Source of the DNA: Tyto alba | Taxonomy: Eukaryota > Chordata > Aves > Strigiformes > Tytonidae | Direction: 5' to 3' | Assembly (NCBI RefSeq): GCF_018691265.1 | Contig: NW_024881299.1 | Span: forward strand, 1-64,000 | DNA: 64,000 nt | Shown: positions 34,801-45,300 of the stretch, one piece after another | Layout: each line of letters begins with the position of its first letter | How positions within the stretch are numbered: the first letter of the stretch is position 1 | The notes under the pieces: model-generated | Seen by the model: the letters and a program-made list of their open reading frames with translations, nothing else | Told to the model about the DNA's origin: nothing | Database searches by the model: none | Made by a program: the position numbers and the translations under genes

Positions 34801-35657
34801 CACAACCCATTTGGCAGCGCCGGTCTGAGAGCTGAGACCACCAGCTCCGGCGAGGCTGGGACCAGCGCACCCCAACGCCGGCTCCGGGTGTGCCAGCAGA
34901 AACGCCCCGACCTCCTCCTTCCCAGCTGGAGAGGGATCCCCTTCTCGCAGAAGTGGGAGCGTAGACTTTGGATCCGGCACAGTGCCAAGGGAAAACCCGG
35001 GAGGCATCAGCCGCCCTCGCCCAGGGGGGAGGCAGCCCCCGGGCTTCCAGGGAAAAATCAGGAAGGAACTCAAGAGCCCAGAGCTCTGGAAAAATCCCGC
35101 AGCAGGGGTGTGGCGCGGGGGGTAACAGCCCCCTAAGTGGCAGCCCCACAGGATTCCCCCCTCCTGGCAGGATGCCCGAGGTGCGGGGATGGGCAGCACG
35201 GGCCTCCCACAACCAAGGGACCGCACTGTGCCCTGGGGGGGATGGAGGGGAGCCCCCGGCCCGCCCCACCGCCCTCCGGGGTCCCGGGGTTATCGGGCCC
35301 CGGGAAAAGGCGGCGAGCGGTGCCACGGTGGGGGAGGAAGGCCGGCGGGCCGGCGGCAGTGAGGGCAGGCTCACCTGAAGAGGACGCCTTTAATGACCTG
35401 CCAGGCGTTGGGCGCCGGCTGCTGCCGCTGCGTCTCGGCCCCCGCCGCCGCCGCCTCGTCGCCCCCGGCGCTCCCGTTGCTGGTCACCTGCGGGGACAGC
35501 AGCGACGGAAGGTGCCGTGAAGCCGAGCGAAACCTTCCCCCTCCCCGGTCAGCGGCCTCGCCCGGGACGGGCCTGTCCGTACCTGCCCCGGGCCCGGCGC
35601 AGGCGGCGGCGCCGCCGCTGCTGCTGCTGCCGCCACCTCCGTCCCCGGCGCCGCCAT
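28884..35657 (-). CDS. CLPTM1: CLPTM1, multipass ER membrane trafficking protein
   Basis: Cleft lip and palate transmembrane protein 1 family; in mammals it retains GABA-A receptors in the ER. Fourteen coding exons: 35657-35583, 35487-35375, 33556-33433, 33153-32995, 32664-32547, 31874-31789, 31375-31255, 30989-30745, 30620-30527, 30161-29971, 29876-29781, 29575-29440, 29334-29167 and 29077-28884. They join in frame to 639 residues (human 669). Marks: APNAWQVIKGVLFRIFIIWAI (first membrane segment near 64-74), the lumenal block with DWTSGEN and DYWNLQKDYFPINE, WNFLGEDLYEQSDEEQDSVK, then hydrophobic helices about 350-378, 395-440, 475-519 and 577-590, and an EDKKKD end. The alanine-rich N-terminus differs from mammals. 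Human CLPTM1 and RELB point the same way; here they are head-to-head. Confidence 0.97.
29586..29603. repeat. (CA)n microsatellite in a CLPTM1 intron
   Basis: About nine CA units close to the acceptor side of the intron upstream of exon 29440-29575. Confidence 0.8.
31671..31770. repeat. Ten perfect copies of a 10-bp unit in a CLPTM1 intron
   Basis: AAGGGCACCA is repeated ten times without error, with imperfect copies either side. It lies 20 bases from the exon 31789-31874, just inside its donor side. Perfect identity implies recent expansion or active homogenisation. Confidence 0.95.
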
Positions 35658-35660
35658 TTT
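35650..35660 (-). promoter_or_regulatory. YY1-type motif overlapping the CLPTM1 start codon
   Basis: AAAATGGCGGC on the minus strand matches the known YY1 core AANATGGCGGC, and its ATG is the CLPTM1 initiation codon. Start-codon YY1 sites of this kind are common in TATA-less housekeeping promoters. Confidence 0.6.
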
Positions 35661-35873
35661 CCTGCGCCGCCGCTCTCGCGAGACCGGCGGCGGCGGGCAA
35701 CGTCACGGCGGGAAACCCCGCCCCCGTCGCCATCGGCTCCGCCCCCGCCCAGCTCCCGGCTCCCCTCCCCCCCCCGCCCCCTCCCCTTTTAGCGACGTCA
35801 CCCTTCGCGGCGGCCAATGGCGGCGCCGCCCGCGCGGGGATTTCCAGCGGCGGCGGCCGCGCGGCCTCGGGCT

Positions 35874-35955
<82 letters not shown>

Positions 35956-35961
35956 GGGGAC
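35658..35961. promoter_or_regulatory. Divergent CpG promoter of CLPTM1 and RELB
   Basis: The two start codons, on opposite strands, are only about 305 bases apart, and the interval is extremely CpG-rich. It contains a TTTTAGCGACGTCACCC stretch with a CRE (GACGTCAC, 35793-35800) and a CCAAT element (GCCAATGG, 35813-35820), then the CGG repeat. Confidence 0.7.
35875..35955 (+). repeat. (CGG)27 trinucleotide repeat in the RELB leader
   Basis: Twenty-seven uninterrupted CGG units end 6 bases before the RELB start ATG region (ATG at 35962). On the sense strand it would be part of the RELB 5' UTR if transcription begins upstream of it. Such repeats form hairpins and quadruplexes and vary in length. 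Confidence 0.95.
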
Positions 35962-38900
35962 ATGGCCGTGCCGCTCGGTGAGGAGCTGTACCCCCCGGCC
36001 CAGCACCAGCAGCCCCGGTGTTACAACCGGGACCTGCTCGGGGATCGGGGCCTACCCGCCGGAGCGGCCCCATCGCTACTGCCCCCCGCTCCCGCCTTTG
36101 GGTTTGGAGGGGATCGTAGGGGAGCCCCCCCGCGGGGCTATCGCCGCATTTCTCGCGGGGTTCTGTGCTCCCGGGGACCCCCTGATCCCGCCTGGGGGGC
36201 GGGGCGGGAATCCCCCTGATTTCTATCACCGGGGGTGGGCACGGCCCTGGGGATCCTCCGATCCTTCATCTGCGGGAGCTTCCAGGGGTGGGGGGCCACA
36301 CCCATCCCGCACCCCCCCACACCCCACCCCTGCACCGTGGGGTGACGGTCGCCTGTCCCCGCAGGAGCTGCGCTGCAGGATCCCGGCCTGGCCATGGCGC
36401 ACGCCGCACCGGTCACCGGTAAGACCCCCCCTCACCCTAAATCCCACTGTCTCCCCCCACCCACCCACCTTGGGGCTGGGAACCCAGGACGAGCGGTGAC
36501 CCCAATGTGGCCCTCACAGGCTGGAGGTGTTCCCCCTCTTTGGGTCAGGGCGGTGCTGGACTCAGGGGTGGGTTTTTGCCTTTTCAGATGATTTAGGTGA
36601 GTGGACCCAGTGGTACACAGGCAGCCGGTAAGTTTTTCCGCCCGTTTTTGGGGCCCCTCAGCTGGAGCAGGATCCCGGAGCTTCGGGTGACAGAGCCACC
36701 TTCTGCCTGCCCGGATCCCTCCTCCCCGGGGCCATGATCAGGATTTGGGGGGCAGAGAAGTGGCAACCCTCCCCCCCCCGCCTCATGGTGGGGTCCAGGG
36801 GAGGGGATGGGGCATCTTGTCCCCACCGATGCTCCGTCCTCTGCCTCGAGCACAAAGGAGGAATTTGAGGGTGAAAATAAATCAGGATCCGACCGGTTGC
36901 ATCCCCTCCCCTGGTTCAGGGCAAATGGGGGTGGGTCATGGCAAGCCCAGGGGAGGCTTACCAGCAACTTGGGGGTCCTTCCCCTCCCAGGGCTGTGCTG
37001 ACATCCTCCTCATCCCGCAGAGATTATTGAAGAGGTCATGAAGGAGGATGGTTTCCAGCTGGATCCAGCCCCCGCCCTGCCCAAAGCGCTGCCAAAAGGC
37101 TCGGCCAAGCTGGTGGCTCGTGGCTCCAGCCCCGTGGTAGCCCCCCGGCCGCTGTGCCCAGCTGAGCCCTGCCCTCTGGCAACCAGCCTGGCACCCTTCG
37201 GTGCCACGGTGCTGCCGGCCGACTCCCGGTCCCCGCAGCTCGCCCAGAGCCTCAGCACCCTCTCGCTGTCACCCAAACTGGTGCCGCGTGGCACAGCGGG
37301 TGCCGGCGGGCGGCAGCGCTGGTGTCCAGCCCCCGGCCACAGCAAAGACCAGTTGGAGGAACTGGCGGAGCCGCCCAAACTGGTGATCACGGAGCAGCCC
37401 AAGCAACGGGGGATGCGATTCCGCTACGAGTGTGAGGGCCGCTCGGCCGGCAGCATCCTGGGCGAGAGCAGCACCGATGCCAGCAAGACACTGCCGGCCA
37501 TCGAGGTGAGCATGGCCAGTGGTCCAGCTCTGAGGTAGCCCAGGGCCCCGCGGTTGAAGCCTGGGGGTGTCAGAAGGGGGTTGGGGCGCTCCGTGCCTGT
37601 CCTAAAATGGAGAGGCCTCCCGTGCAGGCGATGTGATGTGTCCCCAGGGTGCTGGGTGCCAGCTGGGTACTGGAAGACACTCAACCCCTGTGGGGTGCTT
37701 TTAGGACCCCTCGTGGGTGCTGGAGTCCGTGCTGGGGTGCTTTCGCGCCCCCATGTCTCTGAAGCACGGGACCCCCGCCCCATTTCAGTGTACTCACTGA
37801 CATCTCGTGTGTGTGTGTGTATGTGTCCCCTCCCCAGCTGCTGAACTGCCACATGATCCCCGAGGTGAAGGTGACAGCGTGTTTGGTGTGGAAGGACTGG
37901 CCCTACCGCATCCACCCCCACGGCCTGGTGGGCAAGGACTGCAGCAACGGGCTCTGCGAGGTCGTCCTCAAGCCCCAAACCAACCCCAAACACAGGTAAA
38001 TCCCACCGAGGGGGAGGGGGGGGACACAAGTCCCGCTGCAAGCCGCACCGGGTCACTGGCATCGTCCCGGCTTGAAACCGGCACCGGCAGGACAAGGGCT
38101 GTTTTTTGGGGGGTCCCCTGGGGTTTTTCGGATGGGGGGAGCTTCCTCCCCAGCACGTCTCTGCTCCCTGGCAGCTTTAGCAACCTGGGCATCCAGTGCG
38201 TGAAGAAAAAGGAGATCGAGGTGGCGATAGAGAAGAAGCTGCAGTTGGGTATCGACCCCTTCAAAGGTAGGGGTTCAAGCAGAGCTGTTCCAAGGGACCG
38301 AGAATCTATCACCGTGGGGGATCCAGATCCAGGGGGCTGCCCCCAACCCCGCTCCGTGGGGGCCGCTGACCGTCCCCTCTCCTCTTCCTCAGCCGGTTCC
38401 CTCAAGAACCATCAAGAGGTGGACATGAACGTGGTGAGGATTTGCTTCCAGGCCTCTTACAAGGACGGCTCCGGGCAGACACGGCACCTCAGCCCTGTGC
38501 TCTCGGAGCCCATCTTCGACAAGAGTACGTGCTCGTGGAGGGGGGGACACACTCCATGTCACCAGTGGGGCCACCAGACCCCCAAAACTCCCTCCCTGCT
38601 GCGGTGTCTGGCTCCAGGATGGGACGGGTGGTGAGGCTGCACCTGCCGGTCCCTCACTGGGGCCCAGCTCGAGCTGCTGCTTTGGCCAGCGTTTGTCCCA
38701 CCGTGGCTAGTGGGGATTTGTCCCCCAGGGTTACGGTTTGGTGCCCTGTCCCAGTCCGGTGGCTGGTCATAGTGCCCGAGGCGGGTTTGGGAGCTGCCAG
38801 CTTGCAGCCTGAGCCATGACGTTGCCCTCAGAGTCCACCAACACCTCGGAGCTGCGGATCTGCCGGATGAACAAGGAGAGCGGTCCCTGCACGGGCGGCG

Positions 38901-41071
38901 AGGAGCTCTACCTGCTCTGCGACAAGGTCCAGAAAGGTACTGGGGGCGAACTGGGAGCCCCACAACACTGAGGGCATCTTGGGAGGGGGCCAAATTACCT
39001 CTGGGGAAGCCAGAATGTGGGTAAAGGAGGGTGATGGGTGCTGGAAGGTTTTGGGGATGGGTCCAAAAGGTGTTGGGCTCCCCCAGGCTCCTAAACCCCA
39101 CTCTGGGTGCTGGAGCGGGGAGACCAAGGGGGTCCTGCAGGCTCCCAGCCCCTCTGCTGGAGGGGAAGGGCCCCAGGGCTGGAGGGGGAGGACCCCAAAT
39201 CACACTGGGAGGGATTTTGGGTGCTGGTGGACCTCGGGCTGTTGGAGAAAGTGGCGGTAGATGACTTTGAAGGCAGGAAGGGGGGGATCCCACTGCCACA
39301 CCGACACGCCCCCCCTTCCCCGGCCCACCCCACCCCCCACAGAGGACATTGCAGTGGTTTTCCGGAAGGAGACGTGGGAAGCGCGGGCGGATTTCTCGCA
39401 GGCCGATGTCCATCGCCAGGTCGCCATCGTCTTCAAGACACCACCATACCAGCACCTGGAGCTGGCTGAGCCTGTGGAGGTGGAGGTTTTCCTGCAGCGC
39501 CTCACCGACAGCGTCTGCAGCGAGTCCTTCCGCTTCACCTACTTGCCCAAGGACCACGGTACCTGCCTAGCCACATGCCCTGGGACTGGGGGGAGAGGTG
39601 GGGGGGTGGGGCGTGTCGCAGCCCCCCCCCAACCCCCCTCGTGGCGTTGGGGTGTTGCCCCGGGGGTTTGGGAACACCCCACTTGGGATGGGGGGAGGTC
39701 AGTGGGGTGGGGATGGAAATGGACGGGTTGGAGACGGGCTGTCAGTGTGGGGACAAGGCTACTAGCGTGGCGGGGGGACACACCCTGGGGCTCACCTTCC
39801 CCCCCCTCCCCAAAAAAACCCAGATGCCTATGGGGTGAACGTGAAGCGCAAGCGGGGGATGCCTGATGTTCTGGAGGAGCTCTCGGGTTCAGGTGGGTGC
39901 CAGACGGCCTTGTGGAGGGGAGAAACCTTCCTCAGGGTGTGTGGGGGGGGAACCCCAGCACTGGGGACCAGCCCCCCACCCCTTTCCCAGCTCAGGAATT
40001 GGGGGTGGGGGAGTCCTCCCCTCACCCCCCTCCCCGGCCCCACAGATCCGTATGGGATCAAAGCCAAGAGGATGAAGAAGCCGCCAGGATACATGGATCA
40101 CTTCGCCCCGCTGCCAGCAGCAGGTAGGTGTCCCTCTGGGGGGGGCGGGGGGACACACGGCGGTTTGGGGACCCCTTGGCACCCCTGGCTCAACTTGGGG
40201 GGGGACACGGTGGAGGGGGGAGTGGGGAGCTGGCAGCATTTTGGCCTGATCTGGGGTCAGAAGAGCCCCCCCAGGAGTGGGAGAGGTCTCCGCGTCCCCA
40301 GGGACCTTCCCCCCCTCATTGTGGGGGTCCTCCCACACTTGGGAGAGGCCCCTGGGGACCCCCCCCAGCCTCAGGGTCACCCCTAGATTTGGGAGAGGTC
40401 CCTAAATCTTCCCCCCCGCAGCCCCAGGGACACCCCCAGATTTAGGAGACATCGCCAGCCCCAGTGTCACCCCCAGATTTGGAAGAGGTCCCTTAAGTCC
40501 CCACCCCAGCCCCAGGGACACCCCCAGATGTGGGACAGGTCCCCAAATCTTGCCCCCCGCAGCCTCATGGTCACCCCCAGATTTGGGAGAGGTCCCCAAA
40601 CCCCCCACCCCCAGGGTCACCCCCAGATTTGGGCGAGGTCCCCACAACCCTGAGCCATCCGCATGTCCCCCGCTCCCCGCCCAGCCCTGGTGTCCCCCCA
40701 GGAGGTTATTCGGGGTGGGACGGGAGGGCTGCCCGAAACCCTCCTCCACCCCCTCTTTCAACCCCTCCCCCCCCCCCCCGCAGAAGACGCCTTCGCCCTC
40801 TTCACCGGGGAGCCGGAGCCCTTCGACGCCCTGCCCCAGCTCTACGTCCCCTTCGTCCCGCCGGGCCTACGCGAGGGGCTGCCCCCCCAGTACCCCCCCA
40901 CGGACTTCCTGCCCTGCCTGGGCCCCGAGCTGCTGGCCGAACCCTACGCCTCCCCCCCCCCGTGCCCCCCCTTTCCCCCCTGCAGACCCCCACCCCACCG
41001 CCAGCCTGGTGGGTACCCACATGTTCCCCGGGCACTACAAAGAAGCTGACCTGCGCTTGGGGGACGTCTGA
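35962..41071 (+). CDS. RELB: RelB, NF-kB family transcription factor
   Basis: Non-canonical NF-kB subunit that pairs with p52/p50. Coding exons: 35962-35977, 36365-36418, 36588-36596, 37021-37505, 37838-37995, 38175-38266, 38393-38524, 38832-38936, 39343-39558, 39824-39892, 40046-40123 and 40784-41071. About 566 residues (human 579). The start was chosen because ATG plus 16 nt to a GTGAGG donor has the phase needed by exon 2. The N-terminus has [15 protein letters not shown], equivalent to the human RelB leucine-zipper segment; the Rel homology domain runs about 145-425 ([89 protein letters not shown]); the nuclear signal is [13 protein letters not shown]; the transactivation tail ends [13 protein letters not shown]. 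Exon 12 carries one excess base in a C-run. Canonical AATAAA follows at 41363. Confidence 0.96.
36588..36596 (+). CDS. RELB: RELB 9-nt microexon (coding exon 3)
   Basis: ATGATTTAG is bounded by a strong acceptor (TTTTTGCCTTTTCAG) and a GTGAGT donor. With exon 2 ending in G and exon 4 starting AG it supplies the reading TDDLEII, matching human TDELEII. Without it the TDDLE peptide is lost but the frame is kept. Confidence 0.85.
   Translation: MI
40380..40650. repeat. Minisatellite in RELB intron 11
   Basis: About six copies of a 40-60 bp unit with GTCACCCCCAGATTTGGG and GAGGTCCCCAAATC. Confidence 0.8.
40952..40980 (+). other. C-run cluster that breaks the RELB frame in the last exon
   Basis: Runs of ten, seven and six C lie between a frame reading ...[11 protein letters not shown] and the conserved RelB end [14 protein letters not shown] in the next frame. 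The exon is one base longer than the phases allow. Which run holds the extra base cannot be decided from sequence alone. Confidence 0.75.
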
Positions 41072-41362
41072 GCCCCCCCCTCGGCACCAATTTAGGGCAC
41101 CCTAATCCCGCCCCAAGCTGGGGGGGGGGCCCTTTTTATCATCCCCCCTGCCCTGCCCCAGGCCGGCTGGCCCCGCTGGGGCGGCACGGAGCCCCCTGGG
41201 AACAACCCCCCCAGCCCCATTTAAGCCGCTTTGCACTATATTTATGGGGGGGGGGGGGAGGGGGAGCACTGGGTGGCCCCCCCTGCACTGTGGTGGGGGG
41301 GGAACAGGACGTGCCAGCACCCCGGTCCCTTGTCCCCGGGTGATGGGGACTGGGGGGGGTGT

Positions 41363-41368
41363 AATAAA
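41363..41368 (+). terminator. RELB polyadenylation signal AATAAA
   Basis: Canonical signal about 290 bases past the RELB stop, followed by a G/T-containing stretch. Confidence 0.8.
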
Positions 41369-41509
41369 GGTGTGGACTCCAGCCCCAGCCTCGGCCTGCC
41401 CCCCCGGGTATGGGAGGTGGGGGGGATACTGGGAGGACTGGTTGGCAGTGGAAGTCCCCGCTGGGAAGTCCCGGCCACACCCTGGTGTGGGGAAGGAGCT
41501 GGGAGGGCC

Positions 41510-41835
41510 AGCCTGGCCCAGTACGGGACGGGGACCAGAAGCAGAGACCAGGCTGGCCCAGTATGGCCCTGGGACCAGCACAGGGACCAGCCTTGACCAG
41601 TATGAGACTGGGACTGGGACCAGCACCAGGGACCGGCCTGTCCCATCATGGGACTGTGACTGGGACCAGCACCAGCGACTGGCCTGGCCAAGTATGAGAC
41701 TGGGAGCAGAAGGGACCAGCCTGGCCCTGGGACTGGGACCAGCATCAGGGACTGGCCTGGCCCAGTAGGAGTGGGACTGGGACCAGCACCAAGGACCAGC
41801 CTGGCCCAGTATTGCCCTGGGACCGGGCCCAGCAG
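41510..41835. repeat. Minisatellite between RELB and CLASRP
   Basis: About eight copies of a 35-60 bp unit with GGGACTGGGACCAGCACCAG and GGCCTGGCCCAGTAT. Confidence 0.85.
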
Positions 41836-41879
41836 CAACAGGACAGGGCCAGCTCAGCCACTGTGGCACCGGGACCAAA

Positions 41880-42386
41880 CCGGCCCCGCCCCTGCTTCCA
41901 GGCCCCGCCCCCGGGTGGGCGGCCCTCCCGTGTCCACGCTCCTCTGTCATTGGTCCGCTCCCCTCCGTTACGTCATCCCCCTGTCCCAACGCGCAGCTCC
42001 CTGTTCCCTTCCGCCGGCTCTTCCGCAGGCGCCTCACTTCCGCTTCCGGGTCGCCTGACGGCGGCGGTGAGTGCTTAATGGCGGCGGGGCCGCATCTGTC
42101 CGTCCATCCGTCTGTCCCCCATACACCCCCCCTTCCCCTCCCCAAATCCCCCCGCAGGGGCCCCCCCTAATCCCCCGGGGGGCTCCAGCACCCGGCGCCT
42201 TCTTCCGCGTGTGGGGGGGGGGGGCCGGGCCTGCTGTCTCCCAGGGGGGTGTCTCTCCGTCTTCCCTAACACAGCCCCCCCCCCCCCCCCCCCCAAGCAG
42301 GGAGCAGCCTTCCCCACACCGCCACCTCCTCCTCTTCGTTCCCCCCACCCACCCACCCTCCCACACGAACCGGGGGGGTCGCCAGG
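41880..42386 (+). promoter_or_regulatory. CLASRP CpG promoter and 5' UTR
   Basis: CpG-dense region with a CGTCA (41971-41976) CRE-like site, GCGCCTCACTTCCGCTTCCGGG (two ETS cores at about 42026-42050) and a candidate UTR exon ending before GTGAGT at 42067. A long C tract followed by AAGCAG (about 42270-42300) is the probable acceptor, leaving 42301-42386 as leader before the ATG. Confidence 0.55.
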
Positions 42387-45300
42387 ATGTGGCACGAAGC
42401 CCGCAAGCATGAGCGCAAGCTGCGGGGGATGATGGTGGACTACAAGAAGCGAGCCGAGCGCCGCAGGGAGTACTACGAGAAGATCGTGAGTGTCCTCGCC
42501 CCCCCTCCGAGTTGGGGTGCTCCTGGGGGCTCTCGGGGCGCCTCCTGGACTGGGGTCCCCCTTTTCTCTGAAGCTCAGGGATCCACTTTTTCCCCAGGGC
42601 TCCCACTCCTCCTTTTCTCCAGCACTGTAGGCTTTGGACTCCCCTTTTTCCCTGTGCTTGGGGATCCTGCTCCCTCTTTTCCCCAGAGCTCGGGGATCCC
42701 CTCTTTCCCCCCGGCTCCCGCTCCCCTCTTTCCCCCCGGCTCCCGCTCCCCTCTTTCCCCCCAGCTCCCGGCTCCTGTTCCCCCTTTTCTCCAGCACTGT
42801 AGGCTTGGGACCCCCCCATTTTCCCCACATCTCAGGGCTTCCGCTCCCCCTTTTCCCTGAAGTTGGGGATGCCCTTTTTCCCCAGGGCTCCCGCTTCCAC
42901 TTTTCCCTGAGGCTCCAGGCTCCCCCTTTTCCTCAGAGCTCATGCTCCCTCTTTTCCAGCGCTGGAAACTCAGGGCTCCCCCTTTCCCCACAGCTCAGGG
43001 CTCCCACTCACCCTTTTCCCTGAAGCTTGGGGATCCTCTTTTTGCCCAGGGCTTGTGCTCCCTCTTTTCCCTGGGGATCAAGAATCCCCCTTTTCCCCAG
43101 AGCTCCAGGCTCTCACTCCCTCTTTTCTTCAGTGCTGGAGGCTCAGGGCTCACCCTTTTCTCCAGCACTGTAGGCTTGGGACTCCCCCTTTTCCCCACAG
43201 CTCAGGCCTCCCGCTCCCTCTTTTCCCTGAGAATCAAGAATCCCCCTTTTCCCTAGAGCTCAGGGATCCCACTTCCCATTTTCCTGAAGCTCAGGGATTC
43301 CCTTTTTCCCCGGGGCTCCCGCTCCCCCCTTTTCTTCAGTGCTGGAGCCTTAGGGCTCCCCCTTTTCCCCAGGGCTTGTAGCTCCAGCTCTCTTTTTTTC
43401 AAATCCTCAGGGTTTTTATTCCTTTGTTGTGTTTTGTGTGGGATTTTTTTTTTTTTTTAATTTTCCTAACCCTGGGGTTTTTTCCTCCTTCTAGAAAAAG
43501 GACCCAGCTCAGTTCCTGCAGGTGCATGGCCGGGCCTGCAAGGTCCACCTGGATTCGGCCGTCGCGTTGGCCGCCGAGAGCCCCGTCAACATGTGAGTGG
43601 CCCCACACGGGGCTGGAGGGGGCTCCCACTGCTTCCCCGGGGGGGGGTGGGGAGCTGGGGGGAGTGGTCGGTGTCTCACTGACAGCATTACCTTCCATGG
43701 GAGCTCATGTGTGGTCGCAGCGTCTTTGAGAGTTGCCAAACCCACTGGGGAGGGCTCAGGGGTCTGGGGACACCCACACACTTTTTGCCTAGATGGAATC
43801 AGGGCTGTTTTTTTCTTGTAAAAGCTGAATAAAAAGGATTTTGCTCCGCTGGAGCTTCTAGTAGATGCCATTGTGGCAAACGAGTTGTTTTCCCCCCCTC
43901 CCCGCTCGGGAGTGACTCATGCAGGAGAGCCAAGCACGCTCGCTGCTGCCCGAGCCCGGGGTGGGGGGGTTCTCTAGGTTTTGGGGGGGTCCTGACCCCC
44001 TCTCTGTCCCCACAGGATGCCCTGGCAGGGGGACACGAACAACATGATCGATCGCTTCGACGTGCGGGCGCACCTGGACTATATCCCCATGTACACCCCG
44101 CCCCTGCTGAACCCCATGTAAGCCGTGGGGCGCCGGGGCACCCCGCTTCGACGGGAGCTGCCGGGGCTGGATCAGGCCATCTCGGGGCTGTTTTGGAGAG
44201 GTTGCCTGAGGTTTCGGAGCCAGCGTCGCCTGTGAGCCCGTCTGGGATCACTGCAGGGCAGGCAGGGTTGTTTTTTTTTTAGACTTTATATACTGGGACC
44301 AGCACGGAGATCCCAGTAGCAGGAGGATAAGCTGGAGCAAGCACAGAGGGATGGGTAGAGCTGGAGCACGGGGCAAAGGGGAGTCCCACAGCAGCTTTTC
44401 GGTACCTAAAACATCAGAGAGGACGGAGCTGAGCAATTTGCAGGGGTCTGCGAGAAGAGAGCGTGATGAAAAGGCCAAAATTAGAGTGAGGCAGTTAATC
44501 AAGTCCCAGCACAACCCTGGGGCAGAGGGCAGTTTCCCCCCCACAGGTTCCCTTCCTGCTCCTTCGCTGAGTTTTCAAAGGAATTCCAGACCAGCACGTG
44601 ATTTTTCCACTGCCAAACCCCAGCCCTGGTTTCTCCCTGCAGCTGAGGGTCTGATTTTAACGGGAGTAGAAAGGGGCCGTGGCTTCTTCCAGGGTCCAAA
44701 ACCCCTCGGGGAGAGGGGAACCTCCACATCCCCTGAGGCTTTGTGAGCACCAAAAGCCGCGTCTGCTCCTTTCCAGCTCCCCTGAGCAGGAGTCTGACGA
44801 GAGAAAATGTAACTACGAGCGGTACCGAGGCCTGGTGCAGAACGACTTTGCCGGCAGTAAGTGTCTCGGGGAGGTGGGAGGGTCGGGGCTATGCTGAGAC
44901 AGGGCGAGCCCCCGTGATTCGGGGGAAAGCCCAGCTTGACTTTGCGCCAACCAAAGGGTGAAGGGATGGGGGTGTCCGAGCGCTGGGAGAGCTGCGTCCC
45001 TTCTAGTGAGCTGCGATTAATCAGCTCTCTGAGGTGTTGTCTCTCAGGAGGGCATAAAGCAGGCTGGTAACTTGCCGTTGCAGTTTCAGAGGAGCAGTGT
45101 CTCTATCAGATCTACATCGATGAGCTCTACGGGGGACTCCAGAAGCCAAACGAAGATGAGAAAAAGAAGTGAGTGTGAGAAGATGTGACAGAGGATGGTA
45201 GTCACATCCCTGTCCCCAAGGGCGATGCTGGGAGCGCAGCCCCGCAGCCTCAGAAACACCCACTCTTCAACTGGTCCCAGTTTCCCCGTTACTGGGGTGG

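Noticed and set aside
35371..36006. 211-codon minus-strand frame with a long polyproline stretch
   Set aside because: The polyproline is the CGG repeat read in reverse. Only the part at 35375-35487 is a CLPTM1 exon.
35962..36219. 85-codon frame starting at the RELB ATG as the full first exon, with a GTAGGG donor at 36116
   Set aside because: A much stronger GTGAGG donor at 35978 has the correct phase and leads to an N-terminus aligning with RelB.
41102..42145. 347-codon minus-strand frame between RELB and CLASRP
   Set aside because: It crosses the RELB 3' UTR, a minisatellite and the CLASRP promoter, with repeat-derived composition and no homology.
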